From the NCBI RefSeq assembly GCF_013372105.1, contig NZ_CP053825.1, forward strand, positions 992,001-1,056,000: 64,000 nt of DNA. Reading direction: 5' to 3'. The position numbers and the translations under genes are program-made. Numbering within the stretch: position 1 is the first letter of the stretch; each line of letters begins with the position of its first letter. The notes below the pieces were generated by a model, which made no database searches, was not told the DNA's origin, and was given only the letters and a program-made list of their open reading frames with translations. This stretch comes from Campylobacter armoricus. Lineage in GTDB: Bacteria > Campylobacterota > Campylobacteria > Campylobacterales > Campylobacteraceae. Below, one piece after another: positions 9,060 through 17,911 of this stretch.

Positions 9060-9785
9060 TTAAAAATATTGAAATGGATTTTTTGAAACTGATATTATAA
9101 CTTCTAAATGAAATTTTTGCAAATCTTTTGCTAAAATTTCACCAAAACATAACTCACTTTCATAATGACCTATATCAATTAAACTAAGTTTATTATGATA
9201 ACTTTGCATAGCTTGATGGTATTTAAAATCTCCACTCAAAAAACAATCTGCTTTTACATTAGAAATTAAATCTCCACCACTCCCCGTACAAATAGCCAAA
9301 GTTTTAATTTGGTTATCATGAGCTTTTACTACTCTAATATAATTAAGTTTTAATATTTGTTTTACATGCGATATTAACTCATTAAATTTAAAATCAACAT
9401 CACAATAAATCAAAAATTCATTCTGCTCTTTGATTTTAAATCTTAAGATTTCACTTGTAAAATAAGTATTTAAATGACTTAGGTCAAAATTTGTATGCAT
9501 AGCAATTAAGGCTATATTCTTTTGTATCATTTTTGTAATGAGTTTTTGTGGATAAAATTCACCACTTAAATTTTTTAAACCTTTAAAAATCAAAGGATGA
9601 TGAACTATAAATAGTGAATTTTCACTTGCGTTTTCAATTAAATGCATATCTACATCAAGAGCAAGATATATTTTGTCTATTTCTTGATTAAAATTTCCAA
9701 GTAACAAACCACTATTATCCCAAGAACTTTGTGTTTCAAAGGGACTAATAGTATCTAAATAATCATAAATTTCTTTAATTTTCAT
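9060..9785 (-). CDS. Nif3-like (DUF34, GTP cyclohydrolase type 2-like) dinuclear metal protein
   Basis: A 241-residue Nif3-family protein. It starts [30 protein letters not shown], and the metal-binding histidines are in [11 protein letters not shown] and IAMHTNFD, with DIGHYESE near the C terminus. The family binds two metal ions. The biochemical role is unsettled despite a common label as GTP cyclohydrolase. It overlaps the end of glyQ by 11 bases and is part of the same run. Confidence 0.9.
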   Translation of the reverse strand: MKIKEIYDYLDTISPFETQSSWDNSGLLLGNFNQEIDKIYLALDVDMHLIENASENSLFIVHHPLIFKGLKNLSGEFYPQKLITKMIQKNIALIAMHTNFDLSHLNTYFTSEILRFKIKEQNEFLIYCDVDFKFNELISHVKQILKLNYIRVVKAHDNQIKTLAICTGSGGDLISNVKADCFLSGDFKYHQAMQSYHNKLSLIDIGHYESELCFGEILAKDLQKFHLEVIISVSKNPFQYF

Positions 9786-10638
9786 CTAAACTTTCTTTAT
9801 ATATTAAAGCACAATTTTTAGATAATTCTCTAATTTTAAGCATAAAATCTTGCCTTTGAGTTACCGAAATAGCTCCTCTTGCATCAAGCAAATTAAAAGT
9901 GTGTGCAGCCAACATACAATAATCATACGCAGGTAAAGCAAGCTTTGCTTCTAATGCATTTTTACACTCATTATAAGCATTTTCAAATTGTATATTTAGT
10001 GTTTTTATATCACTGATTTCAAAATTATATTTACTAAATTCAAATTCACCTTGTTTATGAACATCTTTATAAGTAATTTTTTCACCATTAAATTCATTCC
10101 AAACTATGTCATATACATTATCTACATCTTGCAAATACATGGCAATTCTTTCTAAGCCATAGGTAATTTCAGCACTAACCAAATCTACACTTATACCACC
10201 AACTTGTTGAAAATAAGTAAATTGCGTTACCTCCATACCATCAAGCCAAACTTCCCATCCTAAACCCCAAGCACCCAAACTTGGACTTTCCCAATTATCT
10301 TCAACAAAGCGTATATCGTGAGATTTTAAATCAAAACCTAAATTTTCTAAACTTTTTAAATACAACTCTTGAATATTATCAGGGCTTGGTTTAATTAAAA
10401 CTTGGAATTGATAATAAGCACCCAACCTATTAGGATTTTCTCCATATCTACCATCCGTCGGCCTTCTACTTGGTGCTACATAAGCAGTTGCCCATGGTTT
10501 TTTTCCTAAACTTCTTAAAAAAGTTGCAGGATGAAAAGTTCCTGCACCAGCTGGAAAATCATAAGGTTGCATAATAGCACACCCTTGTTTTTGCCAAAAT
10601 TCTTGTAAATTTAATATCATTTGAGAAAAAGTCATCAT
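9775..10638 (-). CDS. glyQ: Glycine-tRNA ligase alpha subunit
   Basis: GlyQ is the catalytic subunit of the heterotetrameric bacterial GlyRS, charging tRNA-Gly. The 287-residue protein is highly conserved: [20 protein letters not shown], a [13 protein letters not shown] block, [33 protein letters not shown] and [15 protein letters not shown]. The partner beta subunit (glyS) is not in this window. The ATG at 10638 overlaps the end of the upstream gene by four bases. Confidence 0.97.
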   Translation of the reverse strand: MMTFSQMILNLQEFWQKQGCAIMQPYDFPAGAGTFHPATFLRSLGKKPWATAYVAPSRRPTDGRYGENPNRLGAYYQFQVLIKPSPDNIQELYLKSLENLGFDLKSHDIRFVEDNWESPSLGAWGLGWEVWLDGMEVTQFTYFQQVGGISVDLVSAEITYGLERIAMYLQDVDNVYDIVWNEFNGEKITYKDVHKQGEFEFSKYNFEISDIKTLNIQFENAYNECKNALEAKLALPAYDYCMLAAHTFNLLDARGAISVTQRQDFMLKIRELSKNCALIYKESLDEN

Positions 10639-11141
10639 TTTTCTTCCTTTAATTCCTCTGGCTTTTCGCTATTATTTGCATAAAGTTCTATGGTTTTATT
10701 CCACATCATTTTATATTTTCTTTTTAAAAATTCAACTTCATTGCGAGCATATTTAAGTTGTTCATTAAGATTTTCTATGGTTTTTCTATCTTCATCATAC
10801 AATTCTTGCATAGAATATAAAGCATCTTTTAAAAATTTATTTTCACCCTTTAAAGCTTCTAAGGTTTCGTCCTTAGCATCAAGAACTTTTTCATGTAAAT
10901 TTAAAATAGTTCCTATAGTTTTTTCTACAAAACTTTCTCCTGCTAATGTCATAGAATTTATCATAGCAGGTTGTTTTGAACCCGCAGGAATAACGCTAAA
11001 AGTTCCTTGATTAGCTTCTATATAAATTTTACCTTCTTCTTCTTTGAAATTCAAAGCTCCATTAGCCATCATTCCTTTTACAACATCTTCTGATAAATGC
11101 ACTAATTGACAAAATTCTTTCATCTCTAAATAAGTTTGCAT
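10635..11141 (-). CDS. DUF3972-type protein with N-terminal helix-turn-helix-like segment and coiled coil
   Basis: I recognise this 168-residue protein as an Epsilonproteobacteria family of unknown function. Residues 1-60 ([22 protein letters not shown]) resemble a MerR/excisionase-like winged helix. Residues 80-155 are a continuous heptad-like coiled coil ([19 protein letters not shown]), ending in a charged tail. This suggests a dimeric DNA-associated or scaffold protein, but no function can be given. It sits between purE and glyQ, overlapping glyQ by four bases. Confidence 0.75.
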   Translation of the reverse strand: MQTYLEMKEFCQLVHLSEDVVKGMMANGALNFKEEEGKIYIEANQGTFSVIPAGSKQPAMINSMTLAGESFVEKTIGTILNLHEKVLDAKDETLEALKGENKFLKDALYSMQELYDEDRKTIENLNEQLKYARNEVEFLKRKYKMMWNKTIELYANNSEKPEELKEEK

Positions 11142-11150
11142 ATATAATCC

Positions 11151-11645
11151 TTAAAGAAAAACTTCGATTGTGCTAGAATCTTGAATTAATTTTTCTTGTT
11201 GTTTTTTTCTATCCTCTAATAATTTTTGCCCTAAATCTTCATCTTCAATAGCCAAAATTTGCACTGCTAAATAAGCTGCATTTATAGCTCCAGCTTTACC
11301 TATAGCCAAAGTTGCAACAGGAATACCACTAGGCATTTGCACAGTAGAAAATAAAGAATCCATGCTAGCTAAATTACTTCCTGGCATAGGTATGCCCAAT
11401 ACAGGCTTTGTTGTATGTGCTGCCACAGCTCCTGCTAAATGTGCTGCCATGCCAGCTGCAGCTATAAATATCTTAGCACCCTTATCTTCAGCTTCTTTTA
11501 TATACTCTTGAGTTCTTTTAGGGCTTCTATGAGCTGAAGTTACTAAAATTTCATATTTTACTCCAAATTGTTCAAAAACCCCCAAAGCTTCTTTCACAAC
11601 ATCATAATCACTTTTGCTACCCATTAATATAGATACAAATTTCAC
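11151..11645 (-). CDS. purE: N5-carboxyaminoimidazole ribonucleotide mutase
   Basis: PurE moves the carboxyl group in CAIR formation, a step of purine synthesis. The 164 residues have the class I signatures: ILMGSKSDYDVV, SAHRSPKRTQEYI (catalytic His) and AAAGMAAHLAGAVAAHT, then KPVLGIPMPGSNLAS. The start is a GTG at 11645 that overlaps the stop of the U32 peptidase gene as GTGA. No purK lies nearby. Confidence 0.97.
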   Translation of the reverse strand: MKFVSILMGSKSDYDVVKEALGVFEQFGVKYEILVTSAHRSPKRTQEYIKEAEDKGAKIFIAAAGMAAHLAGAVAAHTTKPVLGIPMPGSNLASMDSLFSTVQMPSGIPVATLAIGKAGAINAAYLAVQILAIEDEDLGQKLLEDRKKQQEKLIQDSSTIEVFL

Positions 11646-12898
11646 TCAACACTCCTTCTTAAAAAGCTAAATTCTGGAAGCTTAAATGGCAAAATAATTT
11701 CATTTTCGTTACCACTATGAATTTCATTAAATTCTTTATTATTTTTTGCTAATAATTGTTTAAAAACTATAAAATTTTTTCCATCTTTTTGATAAGTTAA
11801 ACCTATTTTATTTTCCCCTAATTCGATTTTACTATTTATAGGAGTTAAAATTTCATATTCTTTGTTTAATTGTATTTTACCTTTACATTTAAAAACTTCA
11901 CCATCTTCACTTATTGCATGAACTTGATGAGTTCCCTCTTCTATGCTTGTATTATGGTTAATAGAATCAGTTTTTTCATAAGCTCTTGAAACTAAATATC
12001 CATCTGTAAAACCTCGATTTTTTAAAGTATGAATTTCTTTTTCATATTTAGTAGCATCAAAAGCATTATTTAACACATCTTCTACAGCCATTTTGTAAGT
12101 TCTTGTAGTTAATGCTACATAATATTCACTTTTAGTTCTTCCTTCTATTTTAAAAGCGTGAATACAATTTTCTTGCATAATTTTTTGAATATAAGAACTT
12201 AAATTTAAATCTTTAGAATTAAATACATGAGTTCCATTTTCATCCTCTTCTAATCTAAAAAGAGTATTAGTTTCTGGATTTTTGGCATAAAGTTCGTAAT
12301 TAAATCTACAATCATTCGCACATGATCCACGATTACTCATACGACCACTTTGCACTGAACTTATCAAACACCTTCCAGAATATGCAAAACACATAGAACC
12401 ATGAACAAAACTTTCTAGTTCGATATCGCAATTATTTTTTATATCTTTGGCGTCTTTTAGACCTAATTCTCTTGCTATAACAACACGCTTTGCCCCCATA
12501 TCCTTATAAACTTGAGCATCTAAATAATTTAAAATATTAGCTTGGGTTGATACATGTAAATTTATTTCAGGTGCAAGCTCTTTAACTAAACGCATAACAC
12601 CCACAGAAGCCACTATAAAAGCATCAGGCTTCATCTCTTTTAGTTTTAAAATATGTCTTTTTAAACCTTCAATTTGTGAGCTAAAATGAAAACCATTGAT
12701 TGTTACATAAATTTTCTTACCCTTTGTATGAGTATAATCAATAGCCTCTTTAAAAGTTTCATAATTAAAATCCCTGGCAGTTCTTGCTCTTAACGAAAAA
12801 TTACTTACTCCTGCATAAACTGCATCAGCACCATAGGCTAATGCAATTTTTAATTTTGTAAAATTTCCTGCTGGAGAAACAATCTCAGGAATAATCAT
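11642..12898 (-). CDS. Peptidase U32-family protein (RlhA/TrhP type)
   Basis: A 418-residue U32 protein. It has the N-terminal TIM-barrel start EIVSPAGNFTKLKIALAYGADAVY, the family cysteine motif FVHGSMCFAYSGRCLISS with SNRGSCANDCRFNYEL (four conserved Cys), and FKIEGRTKSEYY. E. coli relatives act in hydroxylation of tRNA or 23S rRNA rather than as classical proteases, so an RNA-modifying role is the best guess from family knowledge. It overlaps cheZ and purE by four bases at each end. Confidence 0.9.
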   Translation of the reverse strand: MIIPEIVSPAGNFTKLKIALAYGADAVYAGVSNFSLRARTARDFNYETFKEAIDYTHTKGKKIYVTINGFHFSSQIEGLKRHILKLKEMKPDAFIVASVGVMRLVKELAPEINLHVSTQANILNYLDAQVYKDMGAKRVVIARELGLKDAKDIKNNCDIELESFVHGSMCFAYSGRCLISSVQSGRMSNRGSCANDCRFNYELYAKNPETNTLFRLEEDENGTHVFNSKDLNLSSYIQKIMQENCIHAFKIEGRTKSEYYVALTTRTYKMAVEDVLNNAFDATKYEKEIHTLKNRGFTDGYLVSRAYEKTDSINHNTSIEEGTHQVHAISEDGEVFKCKGKIQLNKEYEILTPINSKIELGENKIGLTYQKDGKNFIVFKQLLAKNNKEFNEIHSGNENEIILPFKLPEFSFLRRSVE

Positions 12899-13602
12899 TT
12901 TTTTCCTAAACTAGCAATCAAGGCCTCTATATCATCATTACTTACAACATCTGCAGTTGTATCACCTTGAATATGCACCGCAGATCCAACGCGTTTTTCA
13001 TCATCAATTTTACCTTCAAATAAACTACTCATATATCTACTTAAAGCTCTCATTACATTTATAACGCGTTCAATTTTTTGACGATGTATATCTTGATACT
13101 GCATAGCATCCATAGCCATCATCACCTCATCTTGACCAGTTTGCAAACAACCTGTAATCTCATCAATAATATTTTTAGCATTATTATTTGTGTCAATAGC
13201 TTCTTTAAAACTTGCTACATTTGGAAATTTAGCATTTAATTTTTCAAAAATCTCTATGTTTTTATTTAGAGCATCACTAATAACACAAAGTTCATTCTCA
13301 GAATTTGCAAAAAAATCATTGATAACCTCAAGCTTTTCCATCATTTCAGTAGCTTTAATCTCACTATCTCTTGTAACATCATCAAGCTGATGTACAACTT
13401 TATGCTCTTTACTAGGTGGTGGTGGTGGCCAAGCCATATCTGCTCTTGCTTTATAATCTCCATTGATCATATCATTAACAATTTGCTTGTTTTTTTCTTC
13501 ATCTTCATAGTCTGTTTCAGGCTTTACCTCGGTATCCTCTACATTGTCAAGATCTAAGTCCTCAGTACTATTCATTAAAGCATCTAATTCTTCTTGAGTC
13601 AT
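12895..13602 (-). CDS. cheZ: CheZ-like CheY-P phosphatase
   Basis: The 235-residue protein matches the CheZ found in Epsilonproteobacteria (Cj0700 type). The long helix around residues 165-190, MAMDAMQYQDIHRQKIERV, carries the catalytic Asp/Gln pair. The C terminus, DDIEALIASLGKK, has the form of a CheY-binding tail. The N terminus MTQEELDALMNS also resembles CheY-binding peptides of FliM/FliN type, and an acidic linker with four or five prolines follows. It would dephosphorylate CheY-P and so shorten tumbling signals. It heads the long minus-strand series and diverges from glnA. Confidence 0.85.
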   Translation of the reverse strand: MTQEELDALMNSTEDLDLDNVEDTEVKPETDYEDEEKNKQIVNDMINGDYKARADMAWPPPPPSKEHKVVHQLDDVTRDSEIKATEMMEKLEVINDFFANSENELCVISDALNKNIEIFEKLNAKFPNVASFKEAIDTNNNAKNIIDEITGCLQTGQDEVMMAMDAMQYQDIHRQKIERVINVMRALSRYMSSLFEGKIDDEKRVGSAVHIQGDTTADVVSNDDIEALIASLGKK

Positions 13603-13618
13603 TGTTACACCTTTTTTG

Positions 13619-13624
13619 ATTATA
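13619..13624 (-). promoter_or_regulatory. Candidate -10 box for cheZ
   Basis: Minus-strand TATAAT, 16 bases before the cheZ ATG. That spacing would give a very short leader, so it is provisional. The large palindrome at 13630-13670 lies immediately upstream of it, where a -35 region would be. Confidence 0.35.
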
Positions 13625-13629
13625 AAAAC

Positions 13630-13670
13630 TAATTTTGGATTATATTACAAAAAAATATAATCCAAAATTA
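13630..13670. repeat. 17-bp perfect palindrome in the cheZ-glnA divergent region
   Basis: The arms 13630-13646 and 13654-13670 are perfectly complementary, with a 7-base spacer ACAAAAA. A second palindrome, 13666-13675 with 13678-13687, shares bases with the right arm. No gene ends here on either strand, so ordinary termination does not explain them. An operator or an RNA hairpin in a leader are the options. Confidence 0.7.
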
Positions 13671-13767
13671 ATTTTTTAAAATTAATTACATTTTTTATAT
13701 AAAAATTTCTTTTTTTATTTGATTATAAAAAATATATTAATTTAAACTTAATTTAAAAAAAATATAT

Positions 13768-13773
13768 TACAAT
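13768..13773 (+). promoter_or_regulatory. Candidate -10 box for glnA
   Basis: TACAAT preceded by A/T-rich, T-tract-containing DNA, as in Campylobacter promoters, which lack a fixed -35. It lies 42 bases before the glnA ATG, and a clear ribosome binding site AAAGGAG follows at 13803-13809. Confidence 0.4.
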
Positions 13774-13815
13774 CTTAAAAATAAAAACAAATGTCTAATT
13801 AAAAAAGGAGAAAAA

Positions 13816-15246
13816 ATGGGTAAATTTGTAAATAGTATTGATGAGTTTTTTAGTTACACACAAGAGCATGAAGTTTTATTTGTTGATTTTAGATTTACTG
13901 ATATGATAGGCACATGGCATCATCTTACTTACAACATAAAAGCTATTGATCACAAGACTTTTGAAAACGGAATTCCTTTTGATGCGAGCTCCTTGCATGG
14001 ATGGCAACCTATAGAAAAATCAGATATGATTTTAAAACCTGATGTAGAAAGTGCATTTTTAGATCCTTTTACAGCAGATCCTACTATTATAGTAATTTGT
14101 GATGTATATGATATTTACAAAGATCAAATGTATGAAAAATGTCCAAGAAGTATTGCTAAAAAAGCTATGCAATACTTAAACACAAGTAATATCGCTGATA
14201 CAGCTTTTTTTGGTCCTGAAAACGAATTTTTTATTTTTGACAATGTAAAAATAGTTGATTCATCAAATTGCTCTAAATATGAAGTTGATACCGAAGAAGG
14301 TGAGTGGAATGACAATAAAGATTTTATAGATAGCTACAATAGCGGGCATCGTCCTAGAAATAAAGGTGGATATTTTCCAGTAAGCCCTATTGATTCTAGT
14401 GTAGATATTAGAGCTGAAATGGTACAAGTTTTAGAAAGAGTTGGTTTAAAAACTTTCGTACATCATCATGAAGTAGCACAAGGTCAAGCTGAAATAGGCG
14501 TAGAATTTGGAAATTTAGTTGAAGCGGCTGATAATGTTCAAATTTATAAATATGTAGTAAAAATGGTAGCACATTTAAATGGTAAAACAGCAACCTTTAT
14601 GCCAAAACCACTCTATGGGGACAATGGAAGTGGTATGCATGTACATATGAGTCTTTGGAAAGATGGGGTTAATTTATTTTATGATAAAGAAGGCTATGGA
14701 AAACTAAGTGAATGTGCAATTAATTATATCGGAGGAATTTTAGGAAATGCTAGAAGTGTTGCTGCATTTACCAATCCTAGTTCAAATTCTTACAAAAGAA
14801 TAGTTCCAGGTTTTGAAGCACCTTGTATATTAACTTATTCTTGTCAAAATCGTTCTGCAAGTTGTCGCGTGCCTTATGGTATCAATGAAAAAAGCGCAAG
14901 AGTTGAAATAAGATTTCCTGATAGCACTTCTAATCCATATTTAGCTTTTACAAGCTTACTCATGGCAGGACTTGATGGTATTAAAAACAAAATTCAACCA
15001 GTAGGTCCAATGGATGAAAATTTATTTGCCTTAACTTTAGATGAGATTAGAGAAAAAGGTATAGAACAACTACCTCATACTTTAAGAGGATCTTTAGAAG
15101 CGCTTATTAGAAAAAATGCTTTTTTAAAACCTGTAATGAGTGATGTGTTTATTGATGATTATCAACACATGAAATTCGAAACTCAAGTTTGGCCTGTAGA
15201 AGCTAGACCTACTGCATATGAGTTTAAAACTTGTTATTCTTGCTAA
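13816..15246 (+). CDS. glnA: Glutamine synthetase, type I
   Basis: It makes glutamine from glutamate, ammonia and ATP. The 476-residue protein has the expected blocks: [69 protein letters not shown] and [18 protein letters not shown]. At the place where enteric enzymes have the adenylylated Tyr (NLYDLPP), this protein has NLFALTL, with Phe at residue 404. It therefore cannot be adenylylated there. Helicobacter GlnA is known to lack the same regulation. It stands alone on the plus strand, with a terminator shared with purU. Confidence 0.97.
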   Translation: MGKFVNSIDEFFSYTQEHEVLFVDFRFTDMIGTWHHLTYNIKAIDHKTFENGIPFDASSLHGWQPIEKSDMILKPDVESAFLDPFTADPTIIVICDVYDIYKDQMYEKCPRSIAKKAMQYLNTSNIADTAFFGPENEFFIFDNVKIVDSSNCSKYEVDTEEGEWNDNKDFIDSYNSGHRPRNKGGYFPVSPIDSSVDIRAEMVQVLERVGLKTFVHHHEVAQGQAEIGVEFGNLVEAADNVQIYKYVVKMVAHLNGKTATFMPKPLYGDNGSGMHVHMSLWKDGVNLFYDKEGYGKLSECAINYIGGILGNARSVAAFTNPSSNSYKRIVPGFEAPCILTYSCQNRSASCRVPYGINEKSARVEIRFPDSTSNPYLAFTSLLMAGLDGIKNKIQPVGPMDENLFALTLDEIREKGIEQLPHTLRGSLEALIRKNAFLKPVMSDVFIDDYQHMKFETQVWPVEARPTAYEFKTCYSC

Positions 15247-15271
15247 TTTTGATGCCATAAAGGCATCAAAA
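15247..15271. terminator. Bidirectional terminator between glnA and purU
   Basis: A perfect 10-bp stem (15247-15256 with 15262-15271) has GATGCC/GGCATC at its core, a five-base loop, and A/T-rich tails on both sides. The two convergent stop codons flank it. Confidence 0.8.
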
Positions 15272-15273
15272 AT

Positions 15274-16101
15274 TTAAAATACTATTGTTTTATTATTATG
15301 TATAAAAATCCTATCATCAAACACTAAATCTAAAGCTTTAGAAAAAACATTTTTTTCTACATTACGCCCCGCTTGTTGCATAGCTTGCCAAGAATACTCA
15401 TGAGTAACTGGTATTACATCTTGAGTAATGATTGGACCTTCATCTAAATTGTTATTTACAAAATGTGCAGTTGCGCCTATGATTTTAACCCCTCTTTCAT
15501 AGGCTTGTTTATAAGGATTAGCCCCTATAAATGCAGGTAAAAAAGAATGATGAATATTAATAATCTTTCCTTCAAAATGTTCTACAAAAGATGGAGATAA
15601 TATTCTCATATATTTAGCCAAAACAATATAATCAAACTCATATTGCCTTAAACACTCTAGCATTTTTTTTTCATGCTCTTGCCTAGTTAAATCTTGTGCT
15701 AAGATAGTATGAAAAGGTATATTAAATTTATTTACCAGTGGTTTTAAAATGTCATAATTTGCCACTACAGCTTTGATATTTGCATTAAATTCTCCACTAA
15801 ATTGACGAATAAGTAACTCGCCCAAGCAATGTGTTTCTTTAGTTGCTAAAACAATAATATCTTTTTTTCTTTTTGGGGTAATTTCAATTTGTGCATTATC
15901 AGGAAGCATAGCTTCAAGTGTTCCTTTAAAAGCTTTTATATCAAGCTCTCCTTCTAAATGTGCTCTAAAGAAAAAACGATTTTCACCAACAAATTCATCA
16001 TTTTTTATAATATTGATTCTGTATTTAAAAATAACATCTGAAATTCTATAAATCAAACCTTTTTCATCGCTACTTGAAATTTTTAAAATATATTCATTCA
16101 T
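15274..16101 (-). CDS. purU: Formyltetrahydrofolate deformylase
   Basis: PurU hydrolyses 10-formyl-THF to formate and THF, balancing one-carbon pools. The 275 residues have an N-terminal ACT domain (ILKISSSDEKGLIYRISDVIF, residues 4-80) and a formyltransferase domain with the SFLPAFIGANPYKQAYERG block. The catalytic motif is GATAHFVNNNLDEGPIITQD (Asn, His and Asp retained). The cca gene overlaps its start by four bases. Confidence 0.96.
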   Translation of the reverse strand: MNEYILKISSSDEKGLIYRISDVIFKYRINIIKNDEFVGENRFFFRAHLEGELDIKAFKGTLEAMLPDNAQIEITPKRKKDIIVLATKETHCLGELLIRQFSGEFNANIKAVVANYDILKPLVNKFNIPFHTILAQDLTRQEHEKKMLECLRQYEFDYIVLAKYMRILSPSFVEHFEGKIINIHHSFLPAFIGANPYKQAYERGVKIIGATAHFVNNNLDEGPIITQDVIPVTHEYSWQAMQQAGRNVEKNVFSKALDLVFDDRIFIHNNKTIVF

Positions 16102-17207
16102 TTTTGCTCCTTTATATAGTTTTTTAATTCTTGCAATCTTCTTTTTTCAAGTTCAACTCCAAGCTCTTTCCCGCTAAATCCTTCTTTTAATAAATCATTT
16201 GCACTAATTTTACTTTCAAAAGTATGATTATATAAATTTAATTTTTTAGCTTGCACAATACGCTCATCACTCCAAAGTCCAAGCCATTTACAAAGTGGTA
16301 TTTTTAAAGCAATTTTAGCTAAATTAAAATCGTCAATTATACCTAAAACAAATTCTTGTTCGCATTTTTTTAAAAGCTCTTTTTTTAATTTTGTTTTTTT
16401 AAAAAAATCCTCTTTGTTTATATGAAAAAAATTTAAATACAAATATAAAAACAAAGCTTCATCTTTAATAAATTTTTGACTTTGTCTTAAAAGATTTTCA
16501 AATTCAGTATTTTGTGTTTTATAAAAAAAGATTTTTTCCTCTAAATTTAAAATTTTAAAATACCCATATGCTTTGTCAAGATTTGAAGTTTTAAAAATTT
16601 TATATAACTCATTATTAATACGATCTCTTGAGAGTTCATTTATATCCATAGTTTGCATTAATTTTAAACTTTCTTTTGCAATCATTAAATCAAATCTACA
16701 CGCAAAAGAAATTCCACGAAGCACTCTTAAACTATCTTCTATAAAACTTTTATCATCAATATGTCTTATAATCTTTGCTTGTAAATCTTGCAAACCATTA
16801 AAAAAATCTAAAAATTCAAAATCAAAAATATTTACCATTAAAGCATTAATGGTAAAATCTCTTCTTTTAGCTCCTTCTTGCTCATCATTGCAAACTTTAA
16901 CCTCAAAACCTTTGTGGCCTTTAGAAATTTTATTTTCATATCGTGCTAAAGCTAAATCAAATTTTTTATACTTATAAACAAAAAAACTTTTTCCTACGCC
17001 ACTTGCTCCAAACTTTTTCATAAGTTCATCAAAAAGTTTAGGGTGTATGTCATATATTTCTATATCATAATCATCACTTGATAAATTTAAAAAGGAATTT
17101 CTTACACAACCACCTACTAAATAAGCCCTTTTTGTGTAAGATTTAAGTATATTTTTAATACTTAAAAAATCTTGATCATTTTTTAAGTCTATCTTCAATT
17201 TTTGCAA
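16098..17207 (-). CDS. cca: CCA tRNA nucleotidyltransferase / poly(A) polymerase family
   Basis: A class II nucleotidyltransferase that builds or repairs the CCA end of tRNAs. The 369 residues carry AYLVGGCVRNSFL (G-G-x-V-R), then DYDIEIY with the metal-binding DxE, RRDFTINALMVN and EDSLRVLRGISFACRFD. There is no HD domain. No ATG is available at the start: TTG at 17207 (overlap 32 bases with the upstream gene) or TTG at 17198 are the choices. Whether it adds CCA or only part of it cannot be told. Confidence 0.92.
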   Translation of the reverse strand: MQKLKIDLKNDQDFLSIKNILKSYTKRAYLVGGCVRNSFLNLSSDDYDIEIYDIHPKLFDELMKKFGASGVGKSFFVYKYKKFDLALARYENKISKGHKGFEVKVCNDEQEGAKRRDFTINALMVNIFDFEFLDFFNGLQDLQAKIIRHIDDKSFIEDSLRVLRGISFACRFDLMIAKESLKLMQTMDINELSRDRINNELYKIFKTSNLDKAYGYFKILNLEEKIFFYKTQNTEFENLLRQSQKFIKDEALFLYLYLNFFHINKEDFFKKTKLKKELLKKCEQEFVLGIIDDFNLAKIALKIPLCKWLGLWSDERIVQAKKLNLYNHTFESKISANDLLKEGFSGKELGVELEKRRLQELKNYIKEQK

Positions 17208-17607
17208 GTAAAAACTCTAAAAAAGTAATAGTTATATCTAATCTTTTTTCCAAATGTTCATCTTTGGTATTTTTTAAACCTTCAAATAATACCAAAATAC
17301 GCTCTCTAATATTTTTTAAAAAAAACTCTTCATTATTTTGTATATTTTCTTTTTCATTTTCAATTGCTTCTATTTTTATATCTATATTTTGTTTTTCATC
17401 TTTAACATTCACTTCTAAATCATCAAGCTCTTGCATTAATTCTTGTGTCACTTTATTTATCTCTTCTTTATTTTTTTTTTCTTGCAAATTGATATCTTCT
17501 TTTATTTCTTCTACCATAGGAGCAAACTCTTCATTTTTATTACTCTTGCTATCTAATTCAGAATTGACTTCATTTATAGCCATTTTTGCTAAATCTTCTA
17601 TATTCAT
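17176..17607 (-). CDS. Campylobacter conserved protein of unknown function, coiled coil
   Basis: This is about 143 residues from ATG 17607, whose codon overlaps the upstream stop as ATGA and has AAGGTGG 11 bases before it. A GTG at 17622 would add five residues but is less convincing. The protein is strongly acidic with Glu/Lys-rich helices (residues 30-100) and a more hydrophobic C terminus (RLDITITFLEFLLAKIEDRL). No domain is recognisable. It lies between a TPR-like protein gene and cca. I recall the same three-gene order in C. jejuni. Confidence 0.7.
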   Translation of the reverse strand: MNIEDLAKMAINEVNSELDSKSNKNEEFAPMVEEIKEDINLQEKKNKEEINKVTQELMQELDDLEVNVKDEKQNIDIKIEAIENEKENIQNNEEFFLKNIRERILVLFEGLKNTKDEHLEKRLDITITFLEFLLAKIEDRLKK

Positions 17608-17849
17608 AATTTTATCAACCACCTTTTAAATTCATTGACTTCTTCATCACTTTTCATATGAACAAAAAAATCAAGCATTTCATAATTTAAATCCTCATGA
17701 TTTGATCGCAAACCACTTAAACGCCTTATGGCATCGATTGCATTTTTATTTTGAGGATCTTGTTTTAATATATTTTTATAAATTTCCAAGGCTTCATTTT
17801 TTAAGCCTTGCGCTTCATATATAGAAGCTTCTGTTACTGTGTATCTCAT
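17604..17849 (-). CDS. Small TPR-like protein of unknown function
   Basis: An 81-residue protein. Residues 6-45 (EASIYEAQGLKNEALEIYKN, then ILKQDP) read as one tetratricopeptide-like helical pair, a protein-interaction element, followed by a further helical stretch. Function unknown. It is translationally coupled (ATGA) to the downstream coiled-coil gene, so the two may act together. Confidence 0.72.
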   Translation of the reverse strand: MRYTVTEASIYEAQGLKNEALEIYKNILKQDPQNKNAIDAIRRLSGLRSNHEDLNYEMLDFFVHMKSDEEVNEFKRWLIKL

Positions 17850-17911
17850 TATAAATCCATAAAATAAAATATTGAAATTTTAACAAAAAAGGCTTTAAAT
17901 TATTTTAATTA

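Noticed and set aside
16573..16977. 134-codon plus-strand frame opposite cca
   Set aside because: Antisense to a conserved enzyme, with no independent signal.
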